Of a DNA stretch of 64,000 nucleotides, positions 49,217-58,318 are shown one piece after another. A program made the translations under genes and the position numbers. The notes below the pieces were generated by a model, which saw only the letters and a program-made list of their open reading frames with translations, had not been told where the DNA came from and did not search any database. Source of the stretch: Kocuria rosea subsp. polaris (lineage in GTDB: Bacteria; Actinomycetota; Actinomycetes; Actinomycetales; Micrococcaceae); the NCBI RefSeq assembly GCF_001483755.1, contig NZ_LQBK01000040.1, positions 58,628 through 122,627 on the forward strand. The letters are read 5' to 3'. Position 1 is the first letter of the stretch. Every line of letters starts with the position of its first letter.

Positions 49217-50116
49217 TCAGCGGCGCGGAGCGGGCTCGCGCAGCAGCCACTGCGCGAGCTGGTCCAGGGCCATGCCCAGCAGGCCGATCACGAGGATCAC
49301 CACGAGCATCTCGTCGTAGGCCAGCCGGTCCCGGGCGTTGAGGATCTCGTAGCCCAGGCCGCTGCTGACCCCGAGCATCTCCGCCGGGACGATGACCACC
49401 CACGAGATCCCCAGGGCCAGCCGCACACCGGTCATGACGAACGGCCGGATGCTGGGCAGCACCACGGTGCGCAGCCGCTCGACCGGGGTGGCCCCGAGGG
49501 TCTCGGCGACCCGCAGGTGCAGCGGGTCCAGCGCCTGCACGCCCGCCGCCGTGTTCATGGTGATCGGCCAGACGGCGGCGGCGGCCACGAGGAAGACGAC
49601 GGGCGCGTTGCCCACCCCCAGCAGGGCCACGGCCACCGGTGCCCAGGACAGCGGGGAGACCATGCGCAGGAACTGCACGACCGGGGCGCTGGTCCACCGG
49701 AAGCGGCGGTAGGAGCCGATGAGCAGACCCAGGGGCACGCCGAGCCCGGTGGCCACGGCCAGCCCGCACAGCAGCCGCCACAGGCTCGTCAGGCCGTCCT
49801 GGACCACCACGCCCCGCTCGAACAGCGAGGCCACGGCGCCGGGCATGCGCTCGGGCTGGAACGCGGCGATCATCGTGCTGGCGCCCGCCGCGGCGTGGGT
49901 GAACGCCCACCACACGGCGACCGTGACGAGCACCCCGAACACGCCCCAGGCGGGCCCGGCCCAGCGGGGCCCGGTGCGCCGGGCCGTCCGCGCCGGAGCG
50001 GAGCCGCCCGGGCCGGAGCCGGCCGGCGCGGTGCGGGACGGGCCGGTGCGGGCGACGTCGTCGAGGTCGGTGGGGGTCCCCGAGGCGTCCTGCGGGGTCC
50101 GGTGCGGGGCGCTCAT
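49217..50116 (-). CDS. ABC transporter permease, nitrate/sulfonate/taurine type
   Basis: A 299-residue inner-membrane permease with about six helices. The first 55 residues are a Pro/Ala-rich cytoplasmic head not typical of SsuC. The ATPase-contact loop is HLRVAETLGATPVERLRTVVLPSIRP, the EAA motif. It is the last gene of a five-gene minus-strand unit (DUF4242-like protein, flavoprotein, ATPase, binding protein, permease); ATG at 50116 overlaps the binding-protein stop. Confidence 0.88.
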   Translation of the reverse strand: MSAPHRTPQDASGTPTDLDDVARTGPSRTAPAGSGPGGSAPARTARRTGPRWAGPAWGVFGVLVTVAVWWAFTHAAAGASTMIAAFQPERMPGAVASLFERGVVVQDGLTSLWRLLCGLAVATGLGVPLGLLIGSYRRFRWTSAPVVQFLRMVSPLSWAPVAVALLGVGNAPVVFLVAAAAVWPITMNTAAGVQALDPLHLRVAETLGATPVERLRTVVLPSIRPFVMTGVRLALGISWVVIVPAEMLGVSSGLGYEILNARDRLAYDEMLVVILVIGLLGMALDQLAQWLLREPAPRR

Positions 50117-51294
50117 GGGGCGATCTCCTCGGTGCGGGTCGTGCCGGTCAGGCCGAAGACGCCCAGCCCGCCGACCTTCTCGATGCTGCGGGTCACGAGC
50201 GTGTCGTCGACGAGCTCGCGGTGGGCGGCGGCCGGGTCGAGGCCGTCGAGGAACCCGGCCGGCGCGTCGACGACCGTCTCCTGCATGGCGCGCACCAGCT
50301 CCTCGGTGAAGCTCGCGTACGGGTACGGGCGGAAGTCCAGGCGCTCGCCGTTCCAGGCGGGGTGGTGCAGGGCGCCCTGGTGCTCGGCGGCGTGGTAGGT
50401 CAGGGCCTGCTGGATCACGGGCCGGGGCTGGGGGAGGTAGTCGGCGGAGAGCAGCGCCGCGGTCTCGGGGCGGTTCTGCCGGGCCCAGGCCTGGGCCCGG
50501 ACGAGGGCGTCCATGAACCCCTGGGCCTGCGCGGGGCGGTTGCGGATGAGCTCGCCGCGCAGCATCGTCACGCAGCACGCGTGGTCGTGCCACACGTCGC
50601 CGAGGAACCGGTGGATGTTCCCGACGTCCTTCGCCTCGGCGGCGGCGTTGAACGGGTCGGCGACCACGTAGCCGCCGATCACCCCGTTGTTCAGCGCCGG
50701 GAGCATGTCCGAGGGGGCCATGGGCAGCAGGGCGACGGTGCGGCGCTGCCGGGACGGGGCCTCCCGCATGACCGGGACGAGACCGGCCTCGCGCAGCAGC
50801 TTCTGCACGATCACGTTGTGCACGGACCACCACGCCGGGATCGCCACGGACTCCCCGGACAGGTCCTCGAGCCGCTGCACGTCCGGGCGGACCGTGAGCG
50901 CGGAGCCGTTGATGTGGTTCCAGGCCGTGATGCGGACGTCGGCCCGCAGGCCGTAGCGCATGTACAGGGCCATGGGCATGAGCATGTGGATCGCGTCCAC
51001 CTTGCCCGCCACGAACGCCTCGGACAGGGACGCCCAGCTGCGGAAGAGCACCGGGTCCGCGACCGGGACGGCGGCGTCGTCGTAGTAGCCGTTGGCGTGG
51101 GCGACCAGCAGGGGGGAGGCGTCCGTGATGGGAAGGTACCCGATCCGCACGGGCCGTGCCGGGCCGTCCGCGCCGCGGGCGTCCTGCTGGCTGCCCGCGT
51201 AGAGGCTCCCGGCGCCCCAGCCGAGACCGGTGAGGGCCGCGGCCCCGGCCCCGGCCCGCAGCAGGGTCCGCCGGCTCGGTCCGCCGGTGCTCAT
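50113..51294 (-). CDS. ABC transporter substrate-binding protein, Tat-exported
   Basis: A 393-residue NrtA/SsuA-like binding protein. The twin-arginine signal is PSRRTLLRAGAG followed by a hydrophobic stretch, so it is exported folded. The periplasmic-binding fold begins RIGYLPITDASPLLVAHANGYY; ALTVRPDVQRLEDLSGESVAIP and DHACCVTMLRGELIRN are further family segments. The family covers nitrate, aliphatic sulfonate, taurine, pyrimidine precursors and others; the associated flavoprotein favours a sulfur compound, which is inference. The ATG overlaps the ATPase stop. Confidence 0.85.
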   Translation of the reverse strand: MSTGGPSRRTLLRAGAGAAALTGLGWGAGSLYAGSQQDARGADGPARPVRIGYLPITDASPLLVAHANGYYDDAAVPVADPVLFRSWASLSEAFVAGKVDAIHMLMPMALYMRYGLRADVRITAWNHINGSALTVRPDVQRLEDLSGESVAIPAWWSVHNVIVQKLLREAGLVPVMREAPSRQRRTVALLPMAPSDMLPALNNGVIGGYVVADPFNAAAEAKDVGNIHRFLGDVWHDHACCVTMLRGELIRNRPAQAQGFMDALVRAQAWARQNRPETAALLSADYLPQPRPVIQQALTYHAAEHQGALHHPAWNGERLDFRPYPYASFTEELVRAMQETVVDAPAGFLDGLDPAAAHRELVDDTLVTRSIEKVGGLGVFGLTGTTRTEEIAP

Positions 51295-52046
51295 ATGACC
51301 CAGTTCCCGTCGTCGTCCCCGCCGCCGCGGTAGTGGGCGAGGATCTGCTCGGCCGTGGTGCCGTCCTGCGCCGGCACCCACTGCTGCCGGAACCCGCGCG
51401 GACCGGCGAAGAAGCCGATCCGGTCGCCGAGGGTGATGGCCTCGTCGACGTCGTGGGTGACGAGGAAGACCGTCAGCTCGAGCTCGGTCGCGAGCCCGCG
51501 CAGCCACAGCTGCAGGTCCTTGCGGGTCGCGGGGTCCAGGGCGCTGAAGGGCTCGTCGAGCAGGAGCACGTCGGGGCGCACCGCCAGCGCACGGCCCACG
51601 GACACGCGCTGGGCCTGCCCGCCGGAGAGCTCCTGGACCGGGGTGTGCGCCAGCGCGGCCAGGCCGAGGATCCCGAGCAGGTCGTCCACGCGGGCGTCCT
51701 CGAAGCGGTCGCGGTTGCGCCGGTACCGGCCGCCGAGGGCGATGTTCTGGCGCACCGACAGCCAGGGGAACAGCCCGGGGTCCTGGAAGACGACGGCGAA
51801 GCGCTCGTCGGCGTCGCCGAACTCGATGCTGCCCCCGTCCAGGGGCTCGAGCCCGGCGATGGCCCGCAGCAGGGTCGACTTCCCGGAGCCGCTGGGGCCC
51901 AGCACCGCGAGGGTCTCGCCGCTGCGCAGGGTCAGGTCCACCCCGTCGAGGGCGGGGGCGGAGGCCCCCGGGTAGCTCTTGCGCAGCCCGCGGACGGTGA
52001 GCGCGGGCCGCGGGGCGGGGCTCAGACCAGGTGCTGCAGGACCCAC
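51291..52046 (-). CDS. ABC transporter ATP-binding protein, SsuB/TauB-like
   Basis: A 251-residue ATPase. Walker A is GPSGSGKSTLL near residue 55, the signature is ELSGGQAQRVSVGRALA near 155, Walker B is VLLLDEPFSALDP, and the H-loop is VFLVTHDVDEA. GTG at 52046 follows GGAAGG at nine bases, overlapping the previous gene by 25 bases; a CTG start at 52025 is the alternative. It supplies energy to the permease at 49217. Confidence 0.88.
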   Translation of the reverse strand: MGPAAPGLSPAPRPALTVRGLRKSYPGASAPALDGVDLTLRSGETLAVLGPSGSGKSTLLRAIAGLEPLDGGSIEFGDADERFAVVFQDPGLFPWLSVRQNIALGGRYRRNRDRFEDARVDDLLGILGLAALAHTPVQELSGGQAQRVSVGRALAVRPDVLLLDEPFSALDPATRKDLQLWLRGLATELELTVFLVTHDVDEAITLGDRIGFFAGPRGFRQQWVPAQDGTTAEQILAHYRGGGDDDGNWVI

Positions 52047-53113
52047 CGCAGGTGCCCTTCCGTGGGGGACTGGACGGGAAGGAACGCGGCCTCGCGGGCG
52101 CGGCGGGCCGTGGCCGACGACATGGCGTAGCCGCGCCCGCCCACGATCTTCCCCTCGAGCCGGGTGGCCCGGCCCGTGAGCAGCGCGGCGTCCAGGCGGA
52201 GGGAGAACAGCTCGCGGGGGCCCGCCGCGCGGGGCGTGTCCGCGAGGCGCAGCAGGTCGGTGCGCAGCCGCCGCTGCTCGGCGGTCGCCTCCTCCAGCTC
52301 CTCGCGGAAGACCTCGGCGACGCCCTGCAGGGCGTCGTGGGCGGCGGTCAGCGCGGCGGCCGAGAGGCCGAGGCAGAACGCGGTCTGCAGCAGCAGGAAG
52401 GGGCCCCGGACGGCGGCGAGGAAGGACGGGACGTCCTCGCTCAGCAGGTCCTCGGCGAGGTCGACGGGCACGTCCTCGAGCACGAGCACGCCGGAGGCCG
52501 TCGCGTTGAGGGCCATCAGGTTCTCGAGCAGCCGCACCGTCACGCCGGGCGCCGAGACCCGGGTCCGGAGCACCGCGCGGGAGCCGTCGGCCCGCACGGC
52601 GGGCAGCACCACGAGGCCCTCGGGGTACAGGTTGGAGGCCCACGGCACGGTGCCGTTGAGGACGGGCCCCGAGGCGCCGTCGGTGAGGGTCACGGGGATC
52701 TCCCCGATGCCGGCCGCGTCCTTGAACGCCGGCGCCATCGCCGAGCACCCGGGCACGGCCCCGGACCGGACGTCCGCGGGGATCCCGGTCCCGGTGGCGG
52801 CGAGGTACTCGACGGTCGCCCGGTGCGCCCACAGGGAGAACGCCGTGGCGGTGCACTCGGTGGCGAGGTCGAACACGACGGCGGCCTGCGGGGCCAGCGA
52901 CCCGGTCAGGCCGAGGTCCAGCAGCCCCCGGTCGCCCAGCTCGCGCAGGGTCGTCAGCGGGGACGCGGTGGCCGCGTCGACGTCGCGGGCCCGCGCCGCG
53001 GCGGTGCGGCGGACGAACTCGTGGTCCGGGTAGTCGACGAGCGGGGCGAGCAGCGGCTCGGTCCCGGGGACCGGGCCGCCGGCCGTGGACGGGGTGCGCG
53101 TGGACTGGGTCAT
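52022..53113 (-). CDS. Acyl-CoA-dehydrogenase-like flavoprotein (DszC/SfnB-like)
   Basis: A 363-residue protein of the acyl-CoA dehydrogenase fold. LRELGDRGLLDLGLTGSLAPQAAVVFDLATECTATAFSLWAHRA at the start and RLEGKIVGGRGYAMSSATARRAREAAFLPVQSPTEG at the end are typical of the flavin-dependent monooxygenase branch that includes SfnB and DszC-like sulfur-acquisition enzymes. It precedes the sulfonate-type ABC genes. ATG at 53113 follows GGAAGACC. Whether it oxygenates or dehydrogenates is not visible; sulfur release is inferred from context. Confidence 0.78.
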   Translation of the reverse strand: MTQSTRTPSTAGGPVPGTEPLLAPLVDYPDHEFVRRTAAARARDVDAATASPLTTLRELGDRGLLDLGLTGSLAPQAAVVFDLATECTATAFSLWAHRATVEYLAATGTGIPADVRSGAVPGCSAMAPAFKDAAGIGEIPVTLTDGASGPVLNGTVPWASNLYPEGLVVLPAVRADGSRAVLRTRVSAPGVTVRLLENLMALNATASGVLVLEDVPVDLAEDLLSEDVPSFLAAVRGPFLLLQTAFCLGLSAAALTAAHDALQGVAEVFREELEEATAEQRRLRTDLLRLADTPRAAGPRELFSLRLDAALLTGRATRLEGKIVGGRGYAMSSATARRAREAAFLPVQSPTEGHLRWVLQHLV

Positions 53114-53174
53114 GGTCTTCCGTTCTGCCGGGGAGTGCGGTGCGGGCCCGCCGGCACGGCGGGCGGGAAGCACG

Positions 53175-53205
53175 ACGGCGGCCCCCGGCTCGCGGGGGCC
53201 GCCGT
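53175..53205 (-). terminator. Hairpin after the DUF4242-like gene
   Basis: Perfect 13-bp stem ACGGCGGCCCCCG (53175-53187) with CGGGGGCCGCCGT (53193-53205), loop GCTCG. It follows the stop of the 53228 gene by about 22 bases and may reduce read-through into the flavoprotein gene. Confidence 0.6.
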
Positions 53206-53227
53206 GGCGCCGGGTGCTGCGGTCCGC

Positions 53228-53761
53228 TCAGACGTTGAGCTTGAACATCCGGTCGAACGGGGTGCCCACGGCCTGGCGCGCGCGCTCCACGGACGCCTCG
53301 TCGGGGGCGTTGTAGAAGCACAGGCACTTCGCGGTGTCCTCGCGCACGTAGGTGCGCAGGAAGGAGACCTCGGGGACCTCGGCGTACTTGGGGGAGTTGG
53401 CCTTCTTGCGGGCCAGGTACTGCTCCATGGTGATCTCCGCGGGGATGTCCCACTCCACCAGGTACTGCGCGTCGCCCTTGAGCTTCTTGATGTCCTCGAG
53501 CTCGGCGCCCACGAGGCGGACGGCGTCGGGTCCGGTGACCTCCGCGGCGGCGTCCCCGGCGGCGGAGCGCACCGCCTGGGCGAGGCCCTCGCCGCTGTCG
53601 GCCTCGACGATCACGAACACCCGTCCGTGGTCGGCCGTGACCTGGGACTCGATGAACTCGGCGCCGGCCGAGGAGACGGCCTCGGAGACCGTGCCGATCA
53701 GCTGGGTCACGGCGTCCTTGGACGCGGAGGCGGGAACGATCTCGAGCAGGTGGAGAGACAT
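53228..53761 (-). CDS. DUF4242-like duplicated small-domain protein
   Basis: A 177-residue cytosolic protein that looks like two ferredoxin-like halves. The second half (about 98-177: YLVEWDIPAEITMEQYLARKK, FLRTYVREDTAKCLCFYNAPDEASV) matches the DUF4242 family, related to a Streptomyces nickel-binding protein. The first half (HLLEIVPASASKDAVTQLIG, AEFIESQVTADHGRVFVIVEAD) follows the same strand-helix layout. One Cys-x-Cys lies near the end. It lies upstream of the flavoprotein/ABC genes with a hairpin between. Function unknown. Confidence 0.75.
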   Translation of the reverse strand: MSLHLLEIVPASASKDAVTQLIGTVSEAVSSAGAEFIESQVTADHGRVFVIVEADSGEGLAQAVRSAAGDAAAEVTGPDAVRLVGAELEDIKKLKGDAQYLVEWDIPAEITMEQYLARKKANSPKYAEVPEVSFLRTYVREDTAKCLCFYNAPDEASVERARQAVGTPFDRMFKLNV

Positions 53762-54072
53762 GGGATTCCTTCCGGACGAGGGAGGCGGCGGAGCCGCGCC
53801 GGCACTGTTTCCAGGCTAGGCTCCTGCCCGCCGGACGTCGCGGAAATCGTCATGGTTCGCAACATCGGGCTCTTCCGCCCGTTTCCCTGGTGCCGGGGAC
53901 CTGTCGTGTGCACAATGTCCCCCGCTCCGCCCGCCGGGACGCGGCCGGCCGACCCGGGCGGGGACCGCACGGCCTCCGCGGGGAGCGTGCCCGGGTCGGG
54001 GCGGGCGCCCCCGCGGGGGAGGCGGTCCGGCCCCGGTCCGGGGCGGTCCGGGGCCGGACCGCCCCGGACCCG
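53762..54072. promoter_or_regulatory. 311-base spacer with pgm terminator and operon promoter
   Basis: No supported gene. The minus-strand -10 candidate TAGCCT (53813-53818) sits in CACTGTTTCCAGGCTAGG, a block that recurs before gabD. TGTGCACAATG (53907-53917) is also shared with the gabD promoter region. The pgm terminator occupies 54021-54063. Confidence 0.5.
54021..54063 (-). terminator. Terminator of pgm
   Basis: Perfect 16-bp stem GGCGGTCCGGCCCCGG (54021-54036) with CCGGGGCCGGACCGCC (54048-54063), 11-base loop, ten bases after the pgm stop on the minus strand. Confidence 0.75.
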
Positions 54073-55707
54073 TCAGGAGATGACGCCGTCCACCAGGGCC
54101 TTGGCCTCCCGCTGGACCTGCTGCAGGTGCTCCTCGCCGAGGAAGGACTCCGCGTAGATCTTGTAGACGTCCTCCGTGCCGGACGGCCGCGCCGCGAACC
54201 ACGCGTTCTTCGTGGTGACCTTCAGCCCGCCGATCGCCGCGCCGTTGCCGGGGGCGTTGGTCAGCTTCGCCGTGATCTGCTCGCCGGCCAGGGTGTCCGC
54301 CTCCACCTGGGCGGGGGAGAGCTTCTTCAGGGCGGCCTTCTGCTCCCGGCTCGCCGGGGCGTCGATGCGCTGGTAGACGGGGGCGCCGAACTGCTGGGTG
54401 AGCTCCGCGTAGCGCTGGGACGGGGTCTTCCCGGTGCGGGCCGTGATCTCCGCGGCCAGCAGCGCCAGGATGATCCCGTCCTTGTCGGTGGACCACACGG
54501 AGCCGTCCCGGCGCAGGAAGGACGCGCCCGCGGACTCCTCGCCGCCGAAGCCGATCGAGCCGTCCATCAGCCCGGGCACGAACCACTTGAAGCCCACCGG
54601 GACCTCCACGAGCTCACGGCCCAGGGAAGCCGCCACCCGGTCGATGATCGAGGAGGACACGAGCGTCTTGCCGACCCCGGCCTCCGGGGACCAGCCGGTG
54701 CGCTCGCGGAAGAGGTAGTCGATGGCCACCGCCAGGTAGTGGTTGGGGTTCATCAGGCCCGCGTCGGGGGTCACGATGCCGTGGCGGTCCGTGTCGGCGT
54801 CGTTGCCGGTGGCGATGTCGTACTTGTCCCGGTTGCCGATGAGCGAGGCCATGGCGGAGGGGGAGGAGCAGTCCATCCGGATCTTCTCGTCCCAGTCGAG
54901 GGTCATGAACGCCCACTGGGGGTCCACGTCCGGGTTCACCACGGTCATGTTCAGCCCGAAGCGCTGGGCGATCTCGCCCCAGTAGGCCACGGAGGCCGAG
55001 CCCATGGGGTCGGCACCGATGTGCAGGCCGGAGTCACGGATCACGTCGAGGTCGACGACCTCCGGCAGCGTCCGCACGTACTCCTCGAGGAAGTCGTAGC
55101 CCCCGGTGGTCTCCGCCGCCCGCGCCTGGGCCAGGGGCATCCTGCGGACCCCCGCCATGCCGTTCTCGAGGAACTGGTTGGCGCGCTGGGCGATCCACTC
55201 GGTGGCGTCGCTGTCCGCGGGGCCGCCGTTGGGCGGGTTGTACTTGAAGCCGCCGTCGGAGGGCGGGTTGTGGGACGGGGTGATGACGATGCCGTCGGCC
55301 ATCCCCTCCGCCCGGCCCGTGTTGTGGGTCAGGATCGCGTGGGACAGCGCCGGGGTGGGCACGTAGCCGTCCCGGGAGTCCAGCAGGACGGTCACGCCGT
55401 TGGCGGCCAGCACCTCGAGCGCGGTGTCCTGCGCGGGCCCGGACAGGGCGTGGGTGTCCTTGCCCATGAACAGCGGGCCCGTGATCCGCTGGCCGGTGCG
55501 GTACTCCACGATGGCCTGCGTGATCGCCGCGATGTGCGGCTCGTTGAACGAGGCCTTGAGGGACGAGCCCCGGTGCCCGGACGTGCCGAAGGCCACGCGC
55601 TGGTCCGGGTCCGACGGGTCGGGCGAGACGTCGGTGTAGGCGTCGAGGAGCTTGCCGAGGTCGACGAGGTCACTGGGTTGGGCGACGGTGCCCGCACGGT
55701 TGGTCAT
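54073..55707 (-). CDS. pgm: Alpha-D-glucose phosphate-specific phosphoglucomutase
   Basis: A 544-residue enzyme interconverting glucose-1- and glucose-6-phosphate for glycogen, trehalose and cell-wall precursors. [13 protein letters not shown] near residue 40 is the N-terminal signature, the phospho-Ser loop is [13 protein letters not shown] near 145, the Mg loop is [12 protein letters not shown] near 295, [16 protein letters not shown] near 380 is the sugar-binding loop, and [16 protein letters not shown] near 505 is the phosphate-binding loop. TAGGTT (55715-55720, minus) ends seven bases before the ATG, so the mRNA is probably leaderless. Confidence 0.96.
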   Translation of the reverse strand: MTNRAGTVAQPSDLVDLGKLLDAYTDVSPDPSDPDQRVAFGTSGHRGSSLKASFNEPHIAAITQAIVEYRTGQRITGPLFMGKDTHALSGPAQDTALEVLAANGVTVLLDSRDGYVPTPALSHAILTHNTGRAEGMADGIVITPSHNPPSDGGFKYNPPNGGPADSDATEWIAQRANQFLENGMAGVRRMPLAQARAAETTGGYDFLEEYVRTLPEVVDLDVIRDSGLHIGADPMGSASVAYWGEIAQRFGLNMTVVNPDVDPQWAFMTLDWDEKIRMDCSSPSAMASLIGNRDKYDIATGNDADTDRHGIVTPDAGLMNPNHYLAVAIDYLFRERTGWSPEAGVGKTLVSSSIIDRVAASLGRELVEVPVGFKWFVPGLMDGSIGFGGEESAGASFLRRDGSVWSTDKDGIILALLAAEITARTGKTPSQRYAELTQQFGAPVYQRIDAPASREQKAALKKLSPAQVEADTLAGEQITAKLTNAPGNGAAIGGLKVTTKNAWFAARPSGTEDVYKIYAESFLGEEHLQQVQREAKALVDGVIS

Positions 55708-55790
55708 GGCGCCCAACCTACCGCCGGGCGGCTGGCGCGTGGGGCTGCCGCGCGATCGGGTCGCCAGGTTTCGCGCTCCCTGCCGCGCGA

Positions 55791-55858
55791 GCAGGGCCGC
55801 GCAGCGGGAGGGCCGGAGGGGGCGGACAAGCAGGGCCGCGCAGCGGGGGGCCGGAGGG
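55791..55858. repeat. Imperfect 30-bp direct repeat with 39-bp period
   Basis: GCAGGGCCGCGCAGCGGG followed by AGGGCCGGAGGG (55791-55820) recurs as a 29-bp copy with one A deleted (55830-55858). It lies in the 236-base spacer between pgm and the small acidic gene, behind the pgm promoter. Confidence 0.8.
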
Positions 55859-55943
55859 AGTGCGCAGGGGCTGGAGGAATCGCGGCGGGTGGGACAGGAT
55901 GAGGGCACCAGCCACGGCAGGACCCAACGAGGAGGCCGACACC

Positions 55944-56138
55944 ATGAGCGACGCACCCGACGAGACGACCGAGGGCTCGGGCAAGGGCCCGGAGGGCACC
56001 GTCCCGGACAACGAGCAGGGCATCGGGCTGACGGCCGACGAGAACGCGACCGGGTTCGAGCCGGAGGAGGACCCCGAGGCGGCCACCGACCCGGACGAGG
56101 ACCCCGAGGCGGGAGAGGCGGCCCTGGGTCACTCCTGA
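55944..56138 (+). CDS. Small acidic protein, 64 residues
   Basis: A very acidic protein, rich in Asp, Glu, Gly and Pro, with almost no hydrophobic core ([21 protein letters not shown] near the end; DPDEDPEAG and EEDPEA echo each other). It is probably disordered; I recognise no family. ATG at 55944 follows GAGGAGGCC. Its last ten bases overlap the 3' end of the converging amidase gene. The ribosome site and composition make it credible despite its size. Confidence 0.6.
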   Translation: MSDAPDETTEGSGKGPEGTVPDNEQGIGLTADENATGFEPEEDPEAATDPDEDPEAGEAALGHS

Positions 56139-57646
56139 CGTGCCGGGCGAGGACCGGGCAGACCCTGGTCCTCGAGCTGGGCGACGACGGCGAGCAGCTG
56201 CGCCTCCGCGCTCGGGCGGCCGACGAGCTGGACGCCCATCGGCACGACCGGACCGTCGTCGTCGCCCGCCGGACGGGTCCACAGCGTGGGCACGGTCACC
56301 GCGGGCAGGCCCACCACGTTGACGACCGACGTCCAGGGCGTGTACCCGCACTGGCGCCGGTAGTCCTGGTCCGCGCCCGCGGGGTCCGCGAGGTCGTAGC
56401 CCTCCCAGTACCAGCCCAGGGGGCGCGGGGTCATGGCGAGCGCCGGCGTCAGGACCAGGTCCCAGGCGCCGTAGGCCCGCACCACGTCCTGCTCGACGCG
56501 GCGCAGGACGGTCACGGCCCGCGCCAGCTCGACCGCCGACCGGCGCAGGGCGCGGGCCCGGAACTCGCCGGCGAGCCCGGTCAGCCTCCCGGCCTGGTCC
56601 TCGTCGAGGGGCGCGGTGCCCATCGCCGTGGTCCACACCTCGAAGAACGCGCCCGGGTACTCGGGGTCGTAGGACAGCTCGGCCTCCTCGACCTCGTGCC
56701 CGGCCGCCCGCAGCCGGGCGGCGCCGGCCTCGAGGGCGGCGCGCGCCTCCGGGGAGACCTCGATGTCCTGGACGGTGTCGAACGGGGAGGCGGTGCTCAC
56801 CCCGATCCGCAGCGGCCGGTCCCCCCAGGGGAGGTCGCCCCGCCGGGCCGCGCGCACGCCGTCGAGGAACGACTCCTGCGGGGCGGCGCGGACCGCCCGC
56901 CGCACCACGTTGCCGTGCGCCGGTCCCGGCGCGGGGGAGCACAGGACGTCGAGCAGCAGCGCCGCGTCCTCCGCCGTGCGGGCGAGGGGGCCGTTCACCA
57001 CGAGCTGTGCGGCGTCCGACTGCGCGTCCGCGGTGGGCACCCGGCCGCGGTTGGGCTTGAGCCCGACCAGCCCGCACGCCGCCGCCGGGATCCGCACCGA
57101 GCCGCCGCCGTCGGAGCCCGGCGCCACCGGGAGCATCCCCGCCGCCACGGCCGCCGCCTGGCCGCCCGAGGACCCGCCGGCTCCCGCCGACAGGTCGTGC
57201 GGGTTCCGGGCGGGCGGGGCCACGAGGTTCTCGGAGTAGCAGTTCAGGCCGAACTCGGGGACCTGGGTCTTGCCCAGGCACACGGCGCCGGAGGCGCGCA
57301 GCACGGCCGCGAGGTCGTCGTCGGCCTCCGCCACGGGCGCGCCCCCGGGCCGGCCGGCCACGGCGGCGGAGCCGTAGCCGGTGGGCATCCCCGCGACGTC
57401 GTGCAGGTCCTTCAGCGCGAGCGGCACGCCGTGCAGGGGCCCGCGCGCGGTCCCGGCCGGCAGGTCGTCGAGCGCGCGGGCCCGGGCGAGCGCGAGGTCC
57501 GCGGCCACGTGGACGAACGCCCCCACGGCCGGGTTGCGCTCCTCGATCCTGGCCAGGAAGTGCTCGGCGGTCTCGGCCGCGCGCAGTTCTCCGCGCGCCA
57601 GCGCGTCCCGCAGCTGCACGGCGCTGAGGTCTCCGATCGAGGTCAC
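56129..57646 (-). CDS. Amidase signature family hydrolase
   Basis: A 505-residue amidase (GatA/indoleacetamide-hydrolase type). The Ser-cisSer-Lys triad is seen as Lys in [12 protein letters not shown] near residue 79, the Gly/Ser-rich loop [16 protein letters not shown] near 155, and the nucleophile Ser in [16 protein letters not shown] near 180. It is not accompanied by gatB/gatC and is likely catabolic; substrate unknown. ATG at 57646. The -10 TAGCCT (57705-57710, minus) overlaps the divergent promoter of the lipoprotein. Confidence 0.9.
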   Translation of the reverse strand: MTSIGDLSAVQLRDALARGELRAAETAEHFLARIEERNPAVGAFVHVAADLALARARALDDLPAGTARGPLHGVPLALKDLHDVAGMPTGYGSAAVAGRPGGAPVAEADDDLAAVLRASGAVCLGKTQVPEFGLNCYSENLVAPPARNPHDLSAGAGGSSGGQAAAVAAGMLPVAPGSDGGGSVRIPAAACGLVGLKPNRGRVPTADAQSDAAQLVVNGPLARTAEDAALLLDVLCSPAPGPAHGNVVRRAVRAAPQESFLDGVRAARRGDLPWGDRPLRIGVSTASPFDTVQDIEVSPEARAALEAGAARLRAAGHEVEEAELSYDPEYPGAFFEVWTTAMGTAPLDEDQAGRLTGLAGEFRARALRRSAVELARAVTVLRRVEQDVVRAYGAWDLVLTPALAMTPRPLGWYWEGYDLADPAGADQDYRRQCGYTPWTSVVNVVGLPAVTVPTLWTRPAGDDDGPVVPMGVQLVGRPSAEAQLLAVVAQLEDQGLPGPRPARQE

Positions 57647-57704
57647 GGCTGCTCCTGTCCGACGGTGGTGCGCTGCCCTCCGGGGTCCGCGGGGCGCTGG
57701 GCCC

Positions 57705-57717
57705 AGGCTAGTAGGCT
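57705..57717. promoter_or_regulatory. Overlapping divergent -10 boxes
   Basis: AGGCTAGTAGGCT reads as TAGCCT (57705-57710) on the minus strand for the amidase and as TAGGCT (57712-57717) on the plus strand for the lipoprotein. They are almost equidistant from the two starts (about 58 bases each), so polymerase binding would be mutually exclusive. Confidence 0.5.
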
Positions 57718-57775
57718 GGCGGCTGCCGGGGCGTGCCCGCCCCCCTCGTGTACCTCGACCCCGCAGGAGATCCCC

Positions 57776-58216
57776 GTGCCGACAGCCCCTGCGCCCCGTT
57801 CCGCGGTGACCCGCGCGGCGACGGCGGCCGTCCTGGTCCTGGCCCTCACCGGCTGCTCCGCCGCCGGTCCCTCCGCTCCCTCCGCCGAGCGGGAGGCCGC
57901 GGAGGTTCCCGGGCAGGACGGGCGCACGCCCACCGCCACGAGCGCCGCCGCGGCCTCGGGCGACGCCTCGGTCGCCACCGTGCGGCAGACGTGCGACCGC
58001 GTGCTCGAGACCGTCCGCACCGCCCCGCAGCAGCTGCGGGAGGATCCCGCGGGACTGTTCGCGGAGGTCGACGAGCTCGCCGCCACCGCCCCGGACGAGC
58101 TGACCGGGCAGCTGACCTCGGTCCGCGAGGCCGTCTCCGGCTTCCGGCAGGGCGAACGCTCCTTCATCGACGTGGTGCAGGAGGTCAGGGGCCTGCAGGA
58201 GCGCTGCTCCGGCTGA
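57776..58216 (+). CDS. Small secreted lipoprotein
   Basis: A 146-residue exported lipoprotein. The signal (VTRAATAAVLVLALTGC) ends in the lipobox LTGC with the lipid-modified Cys near residue 28. The mature protein is Ala/Ser/Pro-rich to about 75, then helical with two further Cys (RQTCDRVLETV and LQERCSG) that could form a disulfide. No enzyme motif. GTG at 57776 follows AGGAGATCCCC. A strong hairpin follows the stop. Unrecognised family. Confidence 0.75.
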   Translation: MPTAPAPRSAVTRAATAAVLVLALTGCSAAGPSAPSAEREAAEVPGQDGRTPTATSAAAASGDASVATVRQTCDRVLETVRTAPQQLREDPAGLFAEVDELAATAPDELTGQLTSVREAVSGFRQGERSFIDVVQEVRGLQERCSG

Positions 58217-58250
58217 CGCCGCGCCGGGGGCGTCCGTGACCGGGCACGCG

Positions 58251-58305
58251 CGAGGGGCCCCTCCGTCCGCCGGCTGACTCGCCAGGCGGACGGGGGAGCC
58301 CCTCG
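58251..58305. terminator. Bidirectional terminator between lipoprotein and gabT
   Basis: Long stem: CGAGGGGCCCCTCCGTCCGCC (58251-58271) with GGCGGACGGGGGAGCCCCTCG (58285-58305), nearly complete pairing around a 13-base loop. It lies between converging genes. Confidence 0.75.
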
Positions 58306-58318
58306 GGAGGTGCCGGTG

